NCBI GenBank assembly: GCA_023091735.1 | Contig: JALKBU010000500.1 | Coordinates: 1 to 36,461, forward strand | DNA: 36,461 bases | Direction of reading: 5' to 3' | Origin: Trichomonas tenax | Lineage: Eukaryota > Parabasalia > Trichomonadida > Trichomonadidae | Shown: piece by piece, positions 9,008 through 20,200 of the stretch | Layout of the letters: each line of letters begins with the position of its first letter | Numbering within the stretch: the stretch's first letter is position 1 | Translations under genes and position numbers: made by a program | The notes under the pieces: generated by a model | Database searches by the model: none | What the model was told of the DNA's origin: nothing | The model's input: only the letters and a program-made list of their open reading frames with translations

Positions 9008-11509
9008 CTAAGAATTAAATTTCAAATTATGTCTATGCAAATAGATGTCAAAAGCAGCGAAATACTCACTATCTTCCGACAAATCCGAAGGCCACGGGGC
9101 AAATCTACAGCAATTCAATATCCTTTTCCAAATCTCATCTTCAATGAAGAAATCTGCAATAACAGAGTGAACAATGAAGCGAACCACGTGTGCTGACCAA
9201 GATCCAACTCTGCAAAAGAACATTTTCTCGAAATCATTTCTTAATAATTCTGAGCACAGTGAAACATCATTTTTAAGTATTTTAATAGCATCATCATAGT
9301 TCCTATTCATAATGGTGAAGAATAAACACGATCTTCTCCAGTTAATAAAAGAGAATTCGTTAAAATCAACATTTTGATTTTTCCTGAATATTGCACAAAC
9401 GACAGCTGCGACGAACGGAAGAGATTCATTCGAGAAATCATGCGTTCGTCTCACAGATAGTAGTGCTCTATCGAATATTTCATATGTTGTGAGTATTTCA
9501 TGAACACAAACAACCGAAATGATCATCGGAAATTTTTCACATAATTTTTCATAATCAGGAGGAACAAACTTGATAAATGCTTTTGCCGCTGCTTCTGGGA
9601 ACTGAAGAAGCCCAGCTTTGAAAGATTCATTCGATAAAACTTTGCGATCCCATATTAATGGGAAGAAACTAACAGAGTTTGTGTTGATGAAATTTGGAAC
9701 TTTTTCGATTTTGACATTTTCGAATAAAGGTGCCAACGCTTCCATACAACTAAGAGATGCTTTCTTTGCAGATAGTATAGCTATGAGATTGCTATCATTA
9801 CATTCTATTCCTAGTTTAGCAATGATATCGGATCTCTGTATTGGTTCTTCTTCAGCGAGTTCCCATTTCAAGAACTGCTCTTGATCTGTCTCGCACAAAC
9901 TGAGATGCTCAGGAAGCCCATAAACAAACGTGTTTGCATCACCACGAAGATATCTCCATCTGTACCTCATGACGGCAATTTTGTCAAGAACTGCTAAACT
10001 TACATTGTCTTCATTATAAAATACTGTTTCTCTGAGCTTTATGTAGTTCGCTGTTGATATACTTGCATCGTGAAGAAATGCCAATGTTCTAACTTCGTTA
10101 TCTTTTCCGCACTCGAATAACTTTTGGATGAAACTGTTGATGGGAAGTCTGAGAGCCAATGTGCAGAGTGAGAATCTGTGTTGAACGCTGAGATCGCCGC
10201 ATAAATAATCAACAGCGCGTTCAGAGATTGTGTTCAAAGATTTGATGCTGATTTTCTGCAAAAAGTTTTGATCAAAGTCAGCCATGAATTTCTTGACGTC
10301 TTCTTTATGGCGAGTGTACAAACATGTGTTAAATGCATCGAAAAGCTCAGCACAGAAGTTTCCATTTCTTATAGAAAGTTCATCGATACACTCTGCGAGA
10401 CTTTCGAGATTTACGTCCTTAATTTTTAGAGCTTTGAGCGGCGATTCCTTTTTCTTTGGTATCATTTTCTGCTTTCTCATTTCATCATAAAGAAGTGCCA
10501 ACAATCTATCGCGTTTTGCAAGATTCTCTATTGCTGGCACTAAAGAATTTTCAAGTGTTGATCTGTCAATGATAAACATTTGGTTTATAATCGAAGGAAT
10601 TTGTTTCCTCGATTCAAACATAATTCCAAACTGTCTGATTTGATCATCTGAAAATACATTTTGTGGTACTATCTTCTGCATTGTTTTGTGAATTGGTGCT
10701 GCATCACTTGGTGACAAAATTGATGTCTGAACTTGAAGAATGTCTGCTCTTGTTACAGAAACTCTTGAAACGAGAATATCACTTAAAAGACGACAGCTTT
10801 GTTTAGCAAAAACATGTCTGAATGCATCTGAATATGAAAAATACTTATTTTCATTCTTTTCGATGAAATTCAGGATAAAGTTAACATGAAAGAGTCGAGA
10901 ATTATTTAATGAATAAGTTACTTCTTCCCTTAAAAGATCTAAAATTCCACTTCCCGAATAAACTTGTGTTGCGACTTCCATTGAAAATTTCTCGTTCTCT
11001 GCTGCTAAATACTTGAATACAGTTCGCATTGTGCTCTCTGGGAGATACCTTAAAATCGGCATAATTTCTCCTTTTTTACTCATGAAAGCTGTTTTAAATG
11101 CTGCTTCAGCAATAACATCCTTTTGCGTGTTTGTTAGCTTCGTAGCAAGTTTGATTTTCAATAGTGTCTCCGGGTGTCTCGAAATGATACTGTTTAAGAA
11201 GTTTTGTGCACATTTATCATCAATGTTTGTTGCGAGAAATTGAAGGAAAGAAATTGACGGTTTTTCTTGAAATGATTCACATATAATATTATTATTGTAA
11301 TGCATAAACGGATATCTACGGTCATATTTACTATCTGCTATGTTTTGAACGAGTTTATCAAGATCAACTAAATTAATTATCTCAGGTTGTTCATTCGGCA
11401 AAGATGACACAAAAGAGTTCCAGCTGCTTGAAGACAGAATATTTTGTAAGTCTTCACATACTATGTCGTAAGAGTCAATTCCTCGAAAAAAGTAAAAACA
11501 TGTTTCCAT
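9008..11509 (-). CDS. Large helical protein of unknown function, 833 residues
   Basis: This is a single uninterrupted frame from the ATG at 11509 to a TAG stop. I do not recognise the family. There is no signal peptide or clear transmembrane span. The sequence is a succession of short amphipathic helices rich in Leu, Ile, Phe and charged residues from end to end, which suggests an alpha-solenoid (HEAT/ARM-like or nucleoporin/vesicle-coat-like scaffold); this is inference from composition only. A KKKES patch lies near residue 355. Directly upstream (11510-11530) the plus strand reads TGTCACTTTTTA, an Inr-like motif but in the inverted orientation for this gene. The length and intactness argue for a functional host gene. 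It could be a trichomonad-specific scaffold protein. Confidence 0.7.
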   Translation of the reverse strand: METCFYFFRGIDSYDIVCEDLQNILSSSSWNSFVSSLPNEQPEIINLVDLDKLVQNIADSKYDRRYPFMHYNNNIICESFQEKPSISFLQFLATNIDDKCAQNFLNSIISRHPETLLKIKLATKLTNTQKDVIAEAAFKTAFMSKKGEIMPILRYLPESTMRTVFKYLAAENEKFSMEVATQVYSGSGILDLLREEVTYSLNNSRLFHVNFILNFIEKNENKYFSYSDAFRHVFAKQSCRLLSDILVSRVSVTRADILQVQTSILSPSDAAPIHKTMQKIVPQNVFSDDQIRQFGIMFESRKQIPSIINQMFIIDRSTLENSLVPAIENLAKRDRLLALLYDEMRKQKMIPKKKESPLKALKIKDVNLESLAECIDELSIRNGNFCAELFDAFNTCLYTRHKEDVKKFMADFDQNFLQKISIKSLNTISERAVDYLCGDLSVQHRFSLCTLALRLPINSFIQKLFECGKDNEVRTLAFLHDASISTANYIKLRETVFYNEDNVSLAVLDKIAVMRYRWRYLRGDANTFVYGLPEHLSLCETDQEQFLKWELAEEEPIQRSDIIAKLGIECNDSNLIAILSAKKASLSCMEALAPLFENVKIEKVPNFINTNSVSFFPLIWDRKVLSNESFKAGLLQFPEAAAKAFIKFVPPDYEKLCEKFPMIISVVCVHEILTTYEIFDRALLSVRRTHDFSNESLPFVAAVVCAIFRKNQNVDFNEFSFINWRRSCLFFTIMNRNYDDAIKILKNDVSLCSELLRNDFEKMFFCRVGSWSAHVVRFIVHSVIADFFIEDEIWKRILNCCRFAPWPSDLSEDSEYFAAFDIYLHRHNLKFNS

Positions 11510-12530
11510 TAAATGTCACTTTTTAACAATGTTTTAAAGCTTTCATTTTAATATGAAATTTATAATCTGTGTATATTTTTTACGGAAAATTTTTAATTTT
11601 TCGTTTCAGCCTTTGATAAATGCATCAATGATAAAGGCTTTGATGGTGAAAATACAATTACATATTGATATATAAAACCCATAGAATTTATGCACAAAGT
11701 ATTAATATGTGAGGATAATGATTCAAAGATTCATAAAATCATGTTCACACTCTTTGTCGAGGATGACACAGATAGGGTCATTGACATCTGTTATGACCGA
11801 TTTGATTTGTTTTTGGATTTTAATTATATGGATTTCATTAAAATATAAGAAAAACGTTAGTAAGTATAAGGCATAGACTAAACTCGAAGAGGTTCTTTCT
11901 AAGGCATATATAAAATACTTCGTTCATGTCCAAATAATTTCTTTAATTTTGATAATGTGAGAACTTAGATGAAATAGATAAAAATGTTTGAATAATCGAA
12001 AGTGAAATATTTTTAATATAATAAATATCTTGAAATATACCACATTTCAAGATATTTATTTCAATGATTTAATTTTTCAATAAATTATTTAATTAACCTT
12101 CTTCAATTTTTGAAAACACATCTCAAAACCTATAAATTTAGATATCTCTAGAATATCTTAAAGAACAAAATTCATTTTATTTGTAAATATTATAGAAAAT
12201 CGGAATTCAAAAACAAACGAGATATGTGAATGATAAATTAGCATATTTGAAGATTTTTTGAGAACAATTGAAAATTCATTGAATTCAAATAAAATGATAT
12301 CTGTATACGCTTCTAACGATAAATTCAGAGTTATTTAAGATCTCTCAAATTTTAAATTGTTCTAAAATACTCTATTCGCATATTTAAACAGGAAATCGAT
12401 AAAAATAAAGTTAGGTGTTACAGGTGTCAGAAAAATTTGAATACACATAACAAAAATCGAATATAATTTATTCAATTTTTTAATCACTAAAATAGCTTAA
12501 AATCTCTTCTTATACAATAAATCGTCTTAA
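11510..12530. other. Intergenic between divergent genes
   Basis: AT-rich spacer upstream of both the 833-residue gene (minus) and the kinase pseudogene (plus), presumably with the promoter of the former. The only structure seen is the perfect hairpin at 12020-12060. Confidence 0.45.
12020..12060. repeat. Perfect 17-bp inverted repeat with 7-nt loop
   Basis: AATAAATATCTTGAAAT at 12020-12036 is exactly reverse-complementary to 12044-12060, with loop 12037-12043. The arms are AT-rich. It may be a cruciform-forming site or chance in AT-rich DNA; no gene lies directly before it. Confidence 0.75.
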
Positions 12531-13415
12531 AACTCGATTAAATTTTTGAATTTGTTGAACGTTCAAATTTATTTATTGAAGGAAATAAGTGAGAAAGTGC
12601 ATTTTAACAACTTAGAGATTATCATCGAAAACACGATCTCCGAGGGTGGTAACGGTGTCATTTACAAGGCGTATTCTACGCAGTATATAATAAACTTCGC
12701 TTCTAAGAGAGTTCCATTAAAAAGATTTAATCAGTCAGAAATAGAGACATTGACTTCTCTTGATCACCAAAACATTGTTCGCCTGTACAAGATCTACATG
12801 TATAACAGTTTCGTTTATCTCTTACTCAAACTTTGTCCAAATGACTTGGATCACTTTTTGACTGAAAACAAGCATTTGGATGATTCTTTAATCAAGAAAC
12901 TCAGCTACAAAATTATCAATGCCATAAAGGCATGCCAAGACCATAATATAGCTCACGGAGACATAAAATCTTCAACTTTTTTTATTTGATAAGTACGAAA
13001 GAATCAAAATTTGCGATTTCGGTCTTTCTCCCCACAACACAGATGCTGAATTGAACCACACATTCAGAGGAACTCCGTTTTTCATGGCTCCAGAGTTGAT
13101 TGCAAAATCTAACTATAATCTGATAAAAAGTGACATTTGGGCATTAGGAGTAACCTTATATTTCATTGCTACACACAAATATCCATTCAAGTCTATATCC
13201 ATTGAAAGCCCGAAGGCGCTCGTGAACAACGGAGAATATAATGCAGAGCTTGTCAGAAACGATCAATTGAGGGAATTAATTTCAAGATGTTTTGTTGTTC
13301 AACCAGAAAAAGAGCAACTGTTGACGAATTGCTAGAAATGCCTTATTTCAAGTCTAACTCATCCTCAGCACTCCCACACTTCAAAATGGAAAGGGAATTT
13401 CAAACAGCACAATAA
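12531..13415 (+). pseudogene. Broken CAMK-like protein kinase
   Basis: The frames together cover a protein kinase domain: Gly-loop SEGGNGVIYKA, probable ATP-binding Lys in FASKR, catalytic segment HGDIKSS, then ICDFGLSPHN, MAPE and SDIWALGVTLYFIA in a second frame. A frameshift lies in the T7 run at 12977-12983, between the catalytic loop and DFG. A second lies in the A5 run at 13307-13311, after which RATVDELLEMPYF continues the final helix. The first frame has no ATG after the preceding stop (it opens at 12531), so the start is also lost. The catalytic loop is atypical: Gly replaces the Arg of HRD and Thr the usual Asn. A basic tail may continue beyond 13415 in yet another frame. Trichomonads have hundreds of such kinases; this copy looks dead. 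Confidence 0.7.
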
Positions 13416-13859
13416 AGCGTCAAAGAGAAGTGACAAGACTGAGCATAGCACTCTCAAGAAGTGGATGAGCTGCAATGAAGTCCCAAAATCAAATTTTCAT
13501 ATTAAGAGATCAAAGGAGACTACAGCTATGTAACATATATTCATGTTAAAATGTATATGTTATTGTTCATTGTTTGCGATCGACATGTTCTAACCGATAA
13601 CATGTTGTTTTTATTTGATAAATACTTTAGATAGCCTAAATAGAAGGTAATTCTTGAATAAAATATATAAAACTTGAAATTTTATTTTATTCTATGAAAA
13701 TTTGCTTTACATGATATGGAAATGATATTGCCAAAAATATTTTTATCAATTCAAAATTGAATAGTTTATTTAATTAAAATATATGATCTATGCAATCCTA
13801 TATAACAGAATTTCGAGTAACGAATTTTTGCTCTCAAAAGTGAAAATTTTCTTAAAAAT
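13416..13859. other. Spacer between kinase and GP63 pseudogenes
   Basis: The first about 100 bases may be the decayed tail of the kinase (STIKRQREVTRLS can be read in another frame). The rest is AT-rich with no recognisable feature. Confidence 0.4.
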
Positions 13860-15764
13860 ATGCTTTGTTTTCTAGTTTTTCTGTCTTGTTTTCACGATCG
13901 AGAGCATCATCCGCAGATCATTGACAGGCAGGCGATTAGCGATGATCTGAACGCCTCTGAGCAAGAATGGGTTCCGATTTAAGTCAATTTCGACTTCGTA
14001 AGCTTAAATCTTGAAAATGATGATCCTTATCGATGCACAACTGTTTGTCAAGTCGTTAAATGGAAGCATGGAGAGTTCACGTGTATGGAAGATAATATTT
14101 TGACAGAAATTAAACAAAAAAAAAACATTGATAGACACAATAAATAACGTTAAGAAGTTCATCGAATCGACCTTTAAAATACGAAGATGGAGTAACAGTT
14201 CTTATATTTTGCCTGCATTTCCAAATGATATCGCAAATTCTATATCAAAGCAGGTTTATGGTGATGACCTCTATATAAGTATCTTTGCAAGGACATATGG
14301 AGGCTCTTCTCCATTAGCATCAGCCGTTATTAATTCAATTCAAAATGTAGATAAAAGACCTTATCACGGATGCCTTTTATTCAATACCAGAGACATTCCC
14401 AACACTCTATCCGACTTCAGCACATGGAAGAATGGCTTCTTTTACACATGTTTGCACGAATTAACACATATTTTCGGTTTTTCTTCGAACGTTTTCCACT
14501 ATTTCCATCCTTTCAATGACATGAATCCGCATAAAGACATTTTCTGCAACTTCCTCAAAGATGGAAAGTTCTTCTCATTCCTGGTGACCCCATATGCGCA
14601 CAAATATGCAGTGAATCACTACAGTGTCGAAAAGTTCTACGGCAATAGCGATTCGGAGTGTCCCTCAGGTATAGAACTCGAGGATGGCGGAGGATCGAGT
14701 TCCGTTGGCACACATTTAGAACGTTTTTCACTGAAATGATGATGGCTTATCAGCCTGGCGCAAATATGAGGTTCTTAAGATTCACTGATGCAATAATGGC
14801 TGTTTTATTGGATACAGGGAACTACAAAATCAACTATTCCAATATACAGCCGTTGCTGTGGGGCAACAAAGACACAATCAACGGGCAAACGCATATTCAA
14901 GGATTTGCAACAGGATCTCCGCAGCTTGATTTTCCGTATGGATATGTAACAAGTAACTCCGAAGATTTGGATCCGTGCGGATTTGACTATTCTTTCTACG
15001 GATTACCTGCAGACGTCCCAGCTCCAAGCTGCACGTCAGCAAGGTCTGCAGATCTAATTACAAACAATTATTCCAACTCTGAAGACGATGATCAACAGCT
15101 TTCTGAAAACTCGATAAGAAAATACTGTTCAGGAAAGAAGTTCTACAATCCATTGAAGGAGAAAACAATTAATCCTAACCAATACGTTGCTTGCATCAAG
15201 TTCAAGTCTCCTTGCAGCGTCTGTCCGCCAGGTTATGCGACAATTCCCTATATGAGCGAGTGCATGAAATTCGAGATTCAATTGCAAATTAAGTTTACAT
15301 CACCGTCTTTCGAAATAATTTGCGATTATCAATCACAAGCAGAAAAGGTTCAATACATCCACATGCTTAAGTATAAATGCCCTCCATACCAGAGATTCGT
15401 AAGGTCCATGGCTTTGTACAACTCATTCTTCCAGAATGATCCATTCTCCGAAGAACCACAGTATTACATAAGTGCGAATCTGAATATATCAACACTCGAT
15501 TATACACCACATCCCACGCTGCCACCATTCAGAAAGGCAGTGTTCCCCATCCTGATTTCCTGCGCTGTTTTTGCAGGTATCATCATCATTCTCATCGTTA
15601 TTATTATGATCAAAGTCAGAAGAATGAGAGAGCAAAAATCTTCTGATTATTCTGCTTCTTCTGAGTTTGTTCCCGACTCCTCCTCATCAGACTCTTCATC
15701 TAGCCAACAAAGGTCTCATGATTCATCATTTGCTTCTGAGGATTCTTCATCATCTGATGTATAA
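13860..15764 (+). pseudogene. Broken GP63/leishmanolysin-like metallopeptidase (M8)
   Basis: The ATG at 13860 gives a hydrophobic signal peptide (MLCFLVFLSCFH) and a GP63-type pro-region with EQEWVPI. A TAA at 13980-13982 (codon 41) interrupts it. The A10 run at 14116-14125 changes frame, and the next frame carries the zinc motif HELTH (FYTCLHELTHIFGFS). Near 14715-14722 a third lesion shifts frame right after GTH, whose His is probably the third zinc ligand. The last frame (to 15764) holds the Met-turn region, a Cys-rich domain with ICDYQS, one membrane span (ISCAVFAGIIIILIVIIMI) and a cytoplasmic tail rich in Ser and Asp. In trichomonads these surface proteases are implicated in host-cell interaction. 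With three breaks, this copy should give no active enzyme unless the breaks are sequence errors. Confidence 0.8.
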
Positions 15765-16534
15765 TCAGATAATGAAATCAGAACTATATATGTTATAAAG
15801 ATTATTAATAATCCATTAAATTGTTCATTGCTGTATTTTGCTTGGTTTTATTCTTGATGTTAATTATCTAAGGATTTTCAAGGAAATTCTATCGTCGTGG
15901 TGGCAAATTTATAATTTGCCAGATTATTTAAAGCATGGCACAAGTTGTGAATGTTAAAGAATGATATCACTGTTGATTAACAGTTGGATTAAGTTTTTCG
16001 ATAAGTATGTATGAACGATATTTTGCTGTCTTCTGTCTGATAAATGATCTGCTTGTCTTAATTTAACTAGATTTTTATTAGACATCATTTCTTTAGAGAG
16101 TACTCTTATTGGCTGCTTTCATCAATTAGATCAATAGCCAAAATGAAATGTTATAAATGTTGAATTATAAAGATAATGAAAGCAAAGTCAAAAATGTTCT
16201 CTGCAATTCATAGCCTGAAAACTACACATTGGAATGTTGCATGAATTCGGAAATAGGCGTTACCAATTGGAAGAATAAGAGAAGAAGAATTGAAAAATGT
16301 CATTTTTACAAGGTTATAATTGACACTTTTCATTCAAAAATATCAAAAACTGCATAAATGAAGCCCCAAATCAATAAATTTGGCATCAGAAGACCCTATA
16401 TATAGGTAAATATACAGCGATATCCTGACTATTTTTATTCAATTAATCTCCAAAAATTGAATGTTCCGTATTTCACAATATTTTCTGTGAGATTACTTAA
16501 ATTGCGAATTCTGATTTTTAATTCATTTTTCTAG
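15765..16534. other. Intergenic between GP63 and rhodanese
   Basis: AT-rich plus-strand spacer. Near 16320-16390 lies a stretch resembling part of 7650-7720 (both contain a TAAATGAAGCCC/TAAATAAAGCCC-like string), perhaps an old dispersed repeat. It holds no gene. Confidence 0.4.
16523..16530 (+). promoter_or_regulatory. Probable Inr of the rhodanese gene
   Basis: TCATTTTT begins 12 nt before the ATG at 16535. It fits the trichomonad Inr consensus and would give a leader of about 10 nt. In AT-rich DNA a chance match is possible. Confidence 0.5.
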
Positions 16535-16831
16535 ATGGGAATAATGGGCAGCGACACATACCTCGAGGGAGGAGTCCTCATCGATGTCAGATCTCCGGAA
16601 GAATGGGAGTCAGACCACATTGATGGTGCAATTCTGATTCCAAATTATCAAATCGAGCAGAGGATTGCCGAAGTCGTTCCAAATAAGGAAACACCAATAA
16701 ATATACACTGTGCATCTGGAATGCGAGCATCTGGTGTCAAATCTACGCTTCTGAAGATGGGATATAAACACGTTTCAAACTTGGGCGGTTTAGGAGCCGC
16801 AAAGAATATCGTTGCATCACATAAGAAATAA
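16535..16831 (+). CDS. Single-domain rhodanese (thiosulfate sulfurtransferase-like)
   Basis: The 98-residue product is a complete single rhodanese fold: GGVLIDVRSPEEWESDHIDGAILIPN (residues 12-37), then the active-site loop HCASGMRA with catalytic Cys59 and loop Arg64 (CxxGxR), then MGYKHVSNLGGL. Such proteins carry sulfane sulfur as a Cys persulfide; the physiological acceptor is unknown. The six-residue loop suits sulfur transfer, not the longer CDC25-type phosphatase loop. No targeting peptide is evident. The short compact form is the PspE-like type common in bacteria, so acquisition by lateral transfer is possible but untested. The stop TAA followed by A forms TAAA, the known trichomonad polyadenylation signal, overlapping the stop. 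Confidence 0.85.
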   Translation: MGIMGSDTYLEGGVLIDVRSPEEWESDHIDGAILIPNYQIEQRIAEVVPNKETPINIHCASGMRASGVKSTLLKMGYKHVSNLGGLGAAKNIVASHKK

Positions 16832-17296
16832 ATCATAATACTGTATTGCTACAAAAATATTTTAATTTTTATTTAAAAAATTCTGGCTATGTATCAACAC
16901 AGCATTGCAGAATACATAGCTCTTCGATTTCTGAGAGCATTCATCATTCAAATGTTATAGATTCATGTTAAGAAAATGTTTCAAATATTCAAAAATATTT
17001 TGAAAATCATACTATAAAGCTATATATGTTACAGAAATGTTTATATTTATAATGTTAATAATCCTCTGACATCTTAACTCTCCAATAACAACGATATAAT
17101 TATGCCATTTATATTATCATTTATAATGTAGTCATCATTCATATTTAATGTTAAACTCAGAGTTACTTGTCATATTTTTATATTCTCGATTGATTATGAT
17201 CAATTTGTTTAATTCATCAAATTATATTTCGAAAAAAATATTATTCCATAGTAAAGATTTAATATGAAAACAAATTAAAAATCGTCTATATAAGTT
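16832..17296. other. Convergent 3'-3' spacer
   Basis: AT-rich spacer between the rhodanese and Rap/Ral-GAP gene ends. No ORF, RNA or repeat was recognised. Confidence 0.5.
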
Positions 17297-20200
17297 CTAA
17301 GATAGTTTGATATTTGTCAACAGTGTTGAAAGTTTCTTCATTGGCATCGCATCCCAATCCTTCCTCACAACTCTGTCCGCATTGATTGCAGTCATTCTTA
17401 CAAGTGGAGCCAATGCCTTGGCACGCACGAAAACACCACTCGGCAGTGGTCCAAAGGTGTATTCTTTCTTCTTCTTGTAAATTATGATATGATACAAATC
17501 ATCATTATACGGCGTTATAATTATATGAGCATCATTGAAGTGGCTTGTAATTGCATCTTGATCATATCCCAGTTTGTTCTCGCACCATACAATGTGCACG
17601 TTGTCGTTACCAATGTGGCGCTTCTTCGCAAGTTGCTGTGGATCATCTTGCGGCGTTTTCATCAATGTCGCAACATGGAACATTACATCGTATTCGTCAT
17701 CAAAGTAGAAAATGGAAAAAGGCGAAACAGTTGGTTCCAATTTTCCTTTGTAGTATCTATGTTTTTCGAGCTCAGCAGGAGTTCCAAGAGCTTTGATGAA
17801 GCTGTCATATTGCGATGAAACGTCATTGTGTGTGTTTGATAATATTTCCTGCTGCGTGAACTGTCCAGGTTTTACGTAAATAACACCAATTTTGATCTCT
17901 TCTTTTGTTCCACATTGGAAGATCGCTCTTGTTTCTCTTAGCATTGACGGCGTTGGCTCAAATAATTTGACATTGCAAAATGCGTATAAATATCTATAAA
18001 TAGGTGTCATGCTTGGAATTTTCCTAACTAAATCATAGAATGCTGATTTTTCGTTGACGCTGATATTGATAATATTCAACGGTGCTCTGTATTCGAAGCC
18101 TATGTCGGGAGCTCTGCGTTCTGAAGTAAACATCTGGAAGTCATTTGGATGGCTTAGATTCAGATCGAATTTTCTCAAAAAGAATTCTCTTATATTGTTG
18201 CCTTCATTCGTTGGCTCTATTTCGTCATCTTCTGTATCAGGCATTACTGTGTTATTCAGCAGCAATGACTTCTGTGAGACAGTAGTGAACTTTCCGGACC
18301 AGATATGATTCAGCAGTCGGAAGTCAATGCTGTTCGTTTCAGTGTCTTTATTCATGACATATAACACGGCCTTTCCATCAACAGAAAGAATGCAGTCTGC
18401 GGTCTCCTGTTTGTCTAATATGATTGACTTATTCGAGTATATCTGTGGGAAAATGTCAACAAATAGTTTGCCAAGCTTTTCATCTTCGATAGTCATGAAT
18501 TCCAGTGTTTTGAAAAACTTTTTTCCGTTTAGAACTCCGCACTTGAATAAGTTGCAAAGTGCAGAGAACAAGATCCACTTTTCATTTGTATCATTGTTCC
18601 TTCTTATTTCATCTCTCATGAACTTGCAGATTTTCTGGACAAAGCTCTGGTTAGTTGACTTAATGCCAATATACTGTGTTGCGAGAAGAGATAAAAGACG
18701 ATTGTCAACAACTGAAATATCATTAGTGAAATAGATTTCGAAATTCTCCACAATGAAGTCGATGAAAGGAGACATTGGAAGAGTAAGTTCTTGAATATAA
18801 ATGCATGCTGTAGCGTTGAATGATTGTTCCTGGTAAACATTGCTGAGAATCGATATCAGTATCTTTTGGAATAAAAATGTCTCTTTCTTCAGTTGCGCAA
18901 TTGTCTGGTCTATTAATTCATGATTAACTAATTCTTTCGGCCAGCTCTTGCTTGCTTCTGATAAATCGAACATTTTGTCGATCTTTGAGTTATAGTACTC
19001 GCAAATGACAATCGAATTCAGGACAAATTGTTCGACTTCTTCGAATGAAACAATCTTTGGATTTTCATCAAGAACGCCTAAAACTAAATATATCAATATC
19101 ATTGATTGCGGAACAAACTTAACAAGAGAATAAATAGCTGGCTTCACAGCAAGAGTGACAATGTAGAGATCAACATGGCAAAGGTATCTGCATAGAATTC
19201 CAATCCATTTCGTGGCAATCATCGGATCTGTTTCCGTCGGAAGAAATCCGCTGAAATTAATGGAAGAAATAACAGCATCGAAGAATGTTGGATTTGGCGG
19301 ATATTTATAAAGATATTTCAGCACCTGTGGGAATAGAGACTGATATACAAACTTACAGTTCTTCTGGAGATTTTTTGGAAATAATTTTTGGATTTCGTTC
19401 AATGTGATTAAGAAGGATCCAATTGATGATGGGTTGCATTGAAAGAAGAGCTGTATCCATTCCAAAGCTGAGTCAAAGTCCCAATTATTCGATGAAAGTG
19501 ATATGAATAAACACCTGTTGCGTATTGCGAAATTAATCAGTGGTTTTGAATATTCGGGACTGAGATTTGGTAGAATATTAAGTAAAAATGATGAGTTATC
19601 TGTGAATATTTGCATTGAATCTGGATTGAAATTGATAGGAGGCTCAACACCTCTTGCAATTCTCTGATTTGTCCTATTTATGAATTGCTGCACGCCCTCC
19701 ATAGTGAATCCGAAGAAAATTGGAGAGAAGCAAATTGCAACTTGAGAAATAAAGACATTGGCGATTGTTTGTGCTGTTTGATTACCAACTAAGTTTATAT
19801 AATCTGATGCAAATGAGAACAATGCGAATTCTTTTGCTTGTAAATCAAAAAGAAATTGATAATAAATAATAAGACCGAAAAACGGTGCTTTGTTCAAGAA
19901 TTCTTTAACTATAGCACTCAAGTAAATCATTTTGAAATTGTTGTACAATATATAAAGACATTCTTCTCTATATCTTTGAAATATGTAATTAAACGCGGCA
20001 ACATCAGATTCATGAATGATAGTTGGATCAGAAGAGTTAAAAGACATCATTTTGTTGACTTTGTATAATAGCTTACTCGATAAAATCATTAATAAATTTG
20101 CAATTGTATCAGGAGAACGAGCTTTGCATAGTCGTATGATTTCTTTGCGCTGAGCTATGTCGGCTGTGATCCACTTTGATCCTAACATGTCTATAACTTT

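Noticed and set aside
16531..16534. CTAG directly before the rhodanese ATG as a 3' splice site
   Set aside because: No trichomonad-type branch/acceptor motif (ACTAAC...CAG) or matching 5' site was seen; an Inr explains the start better.
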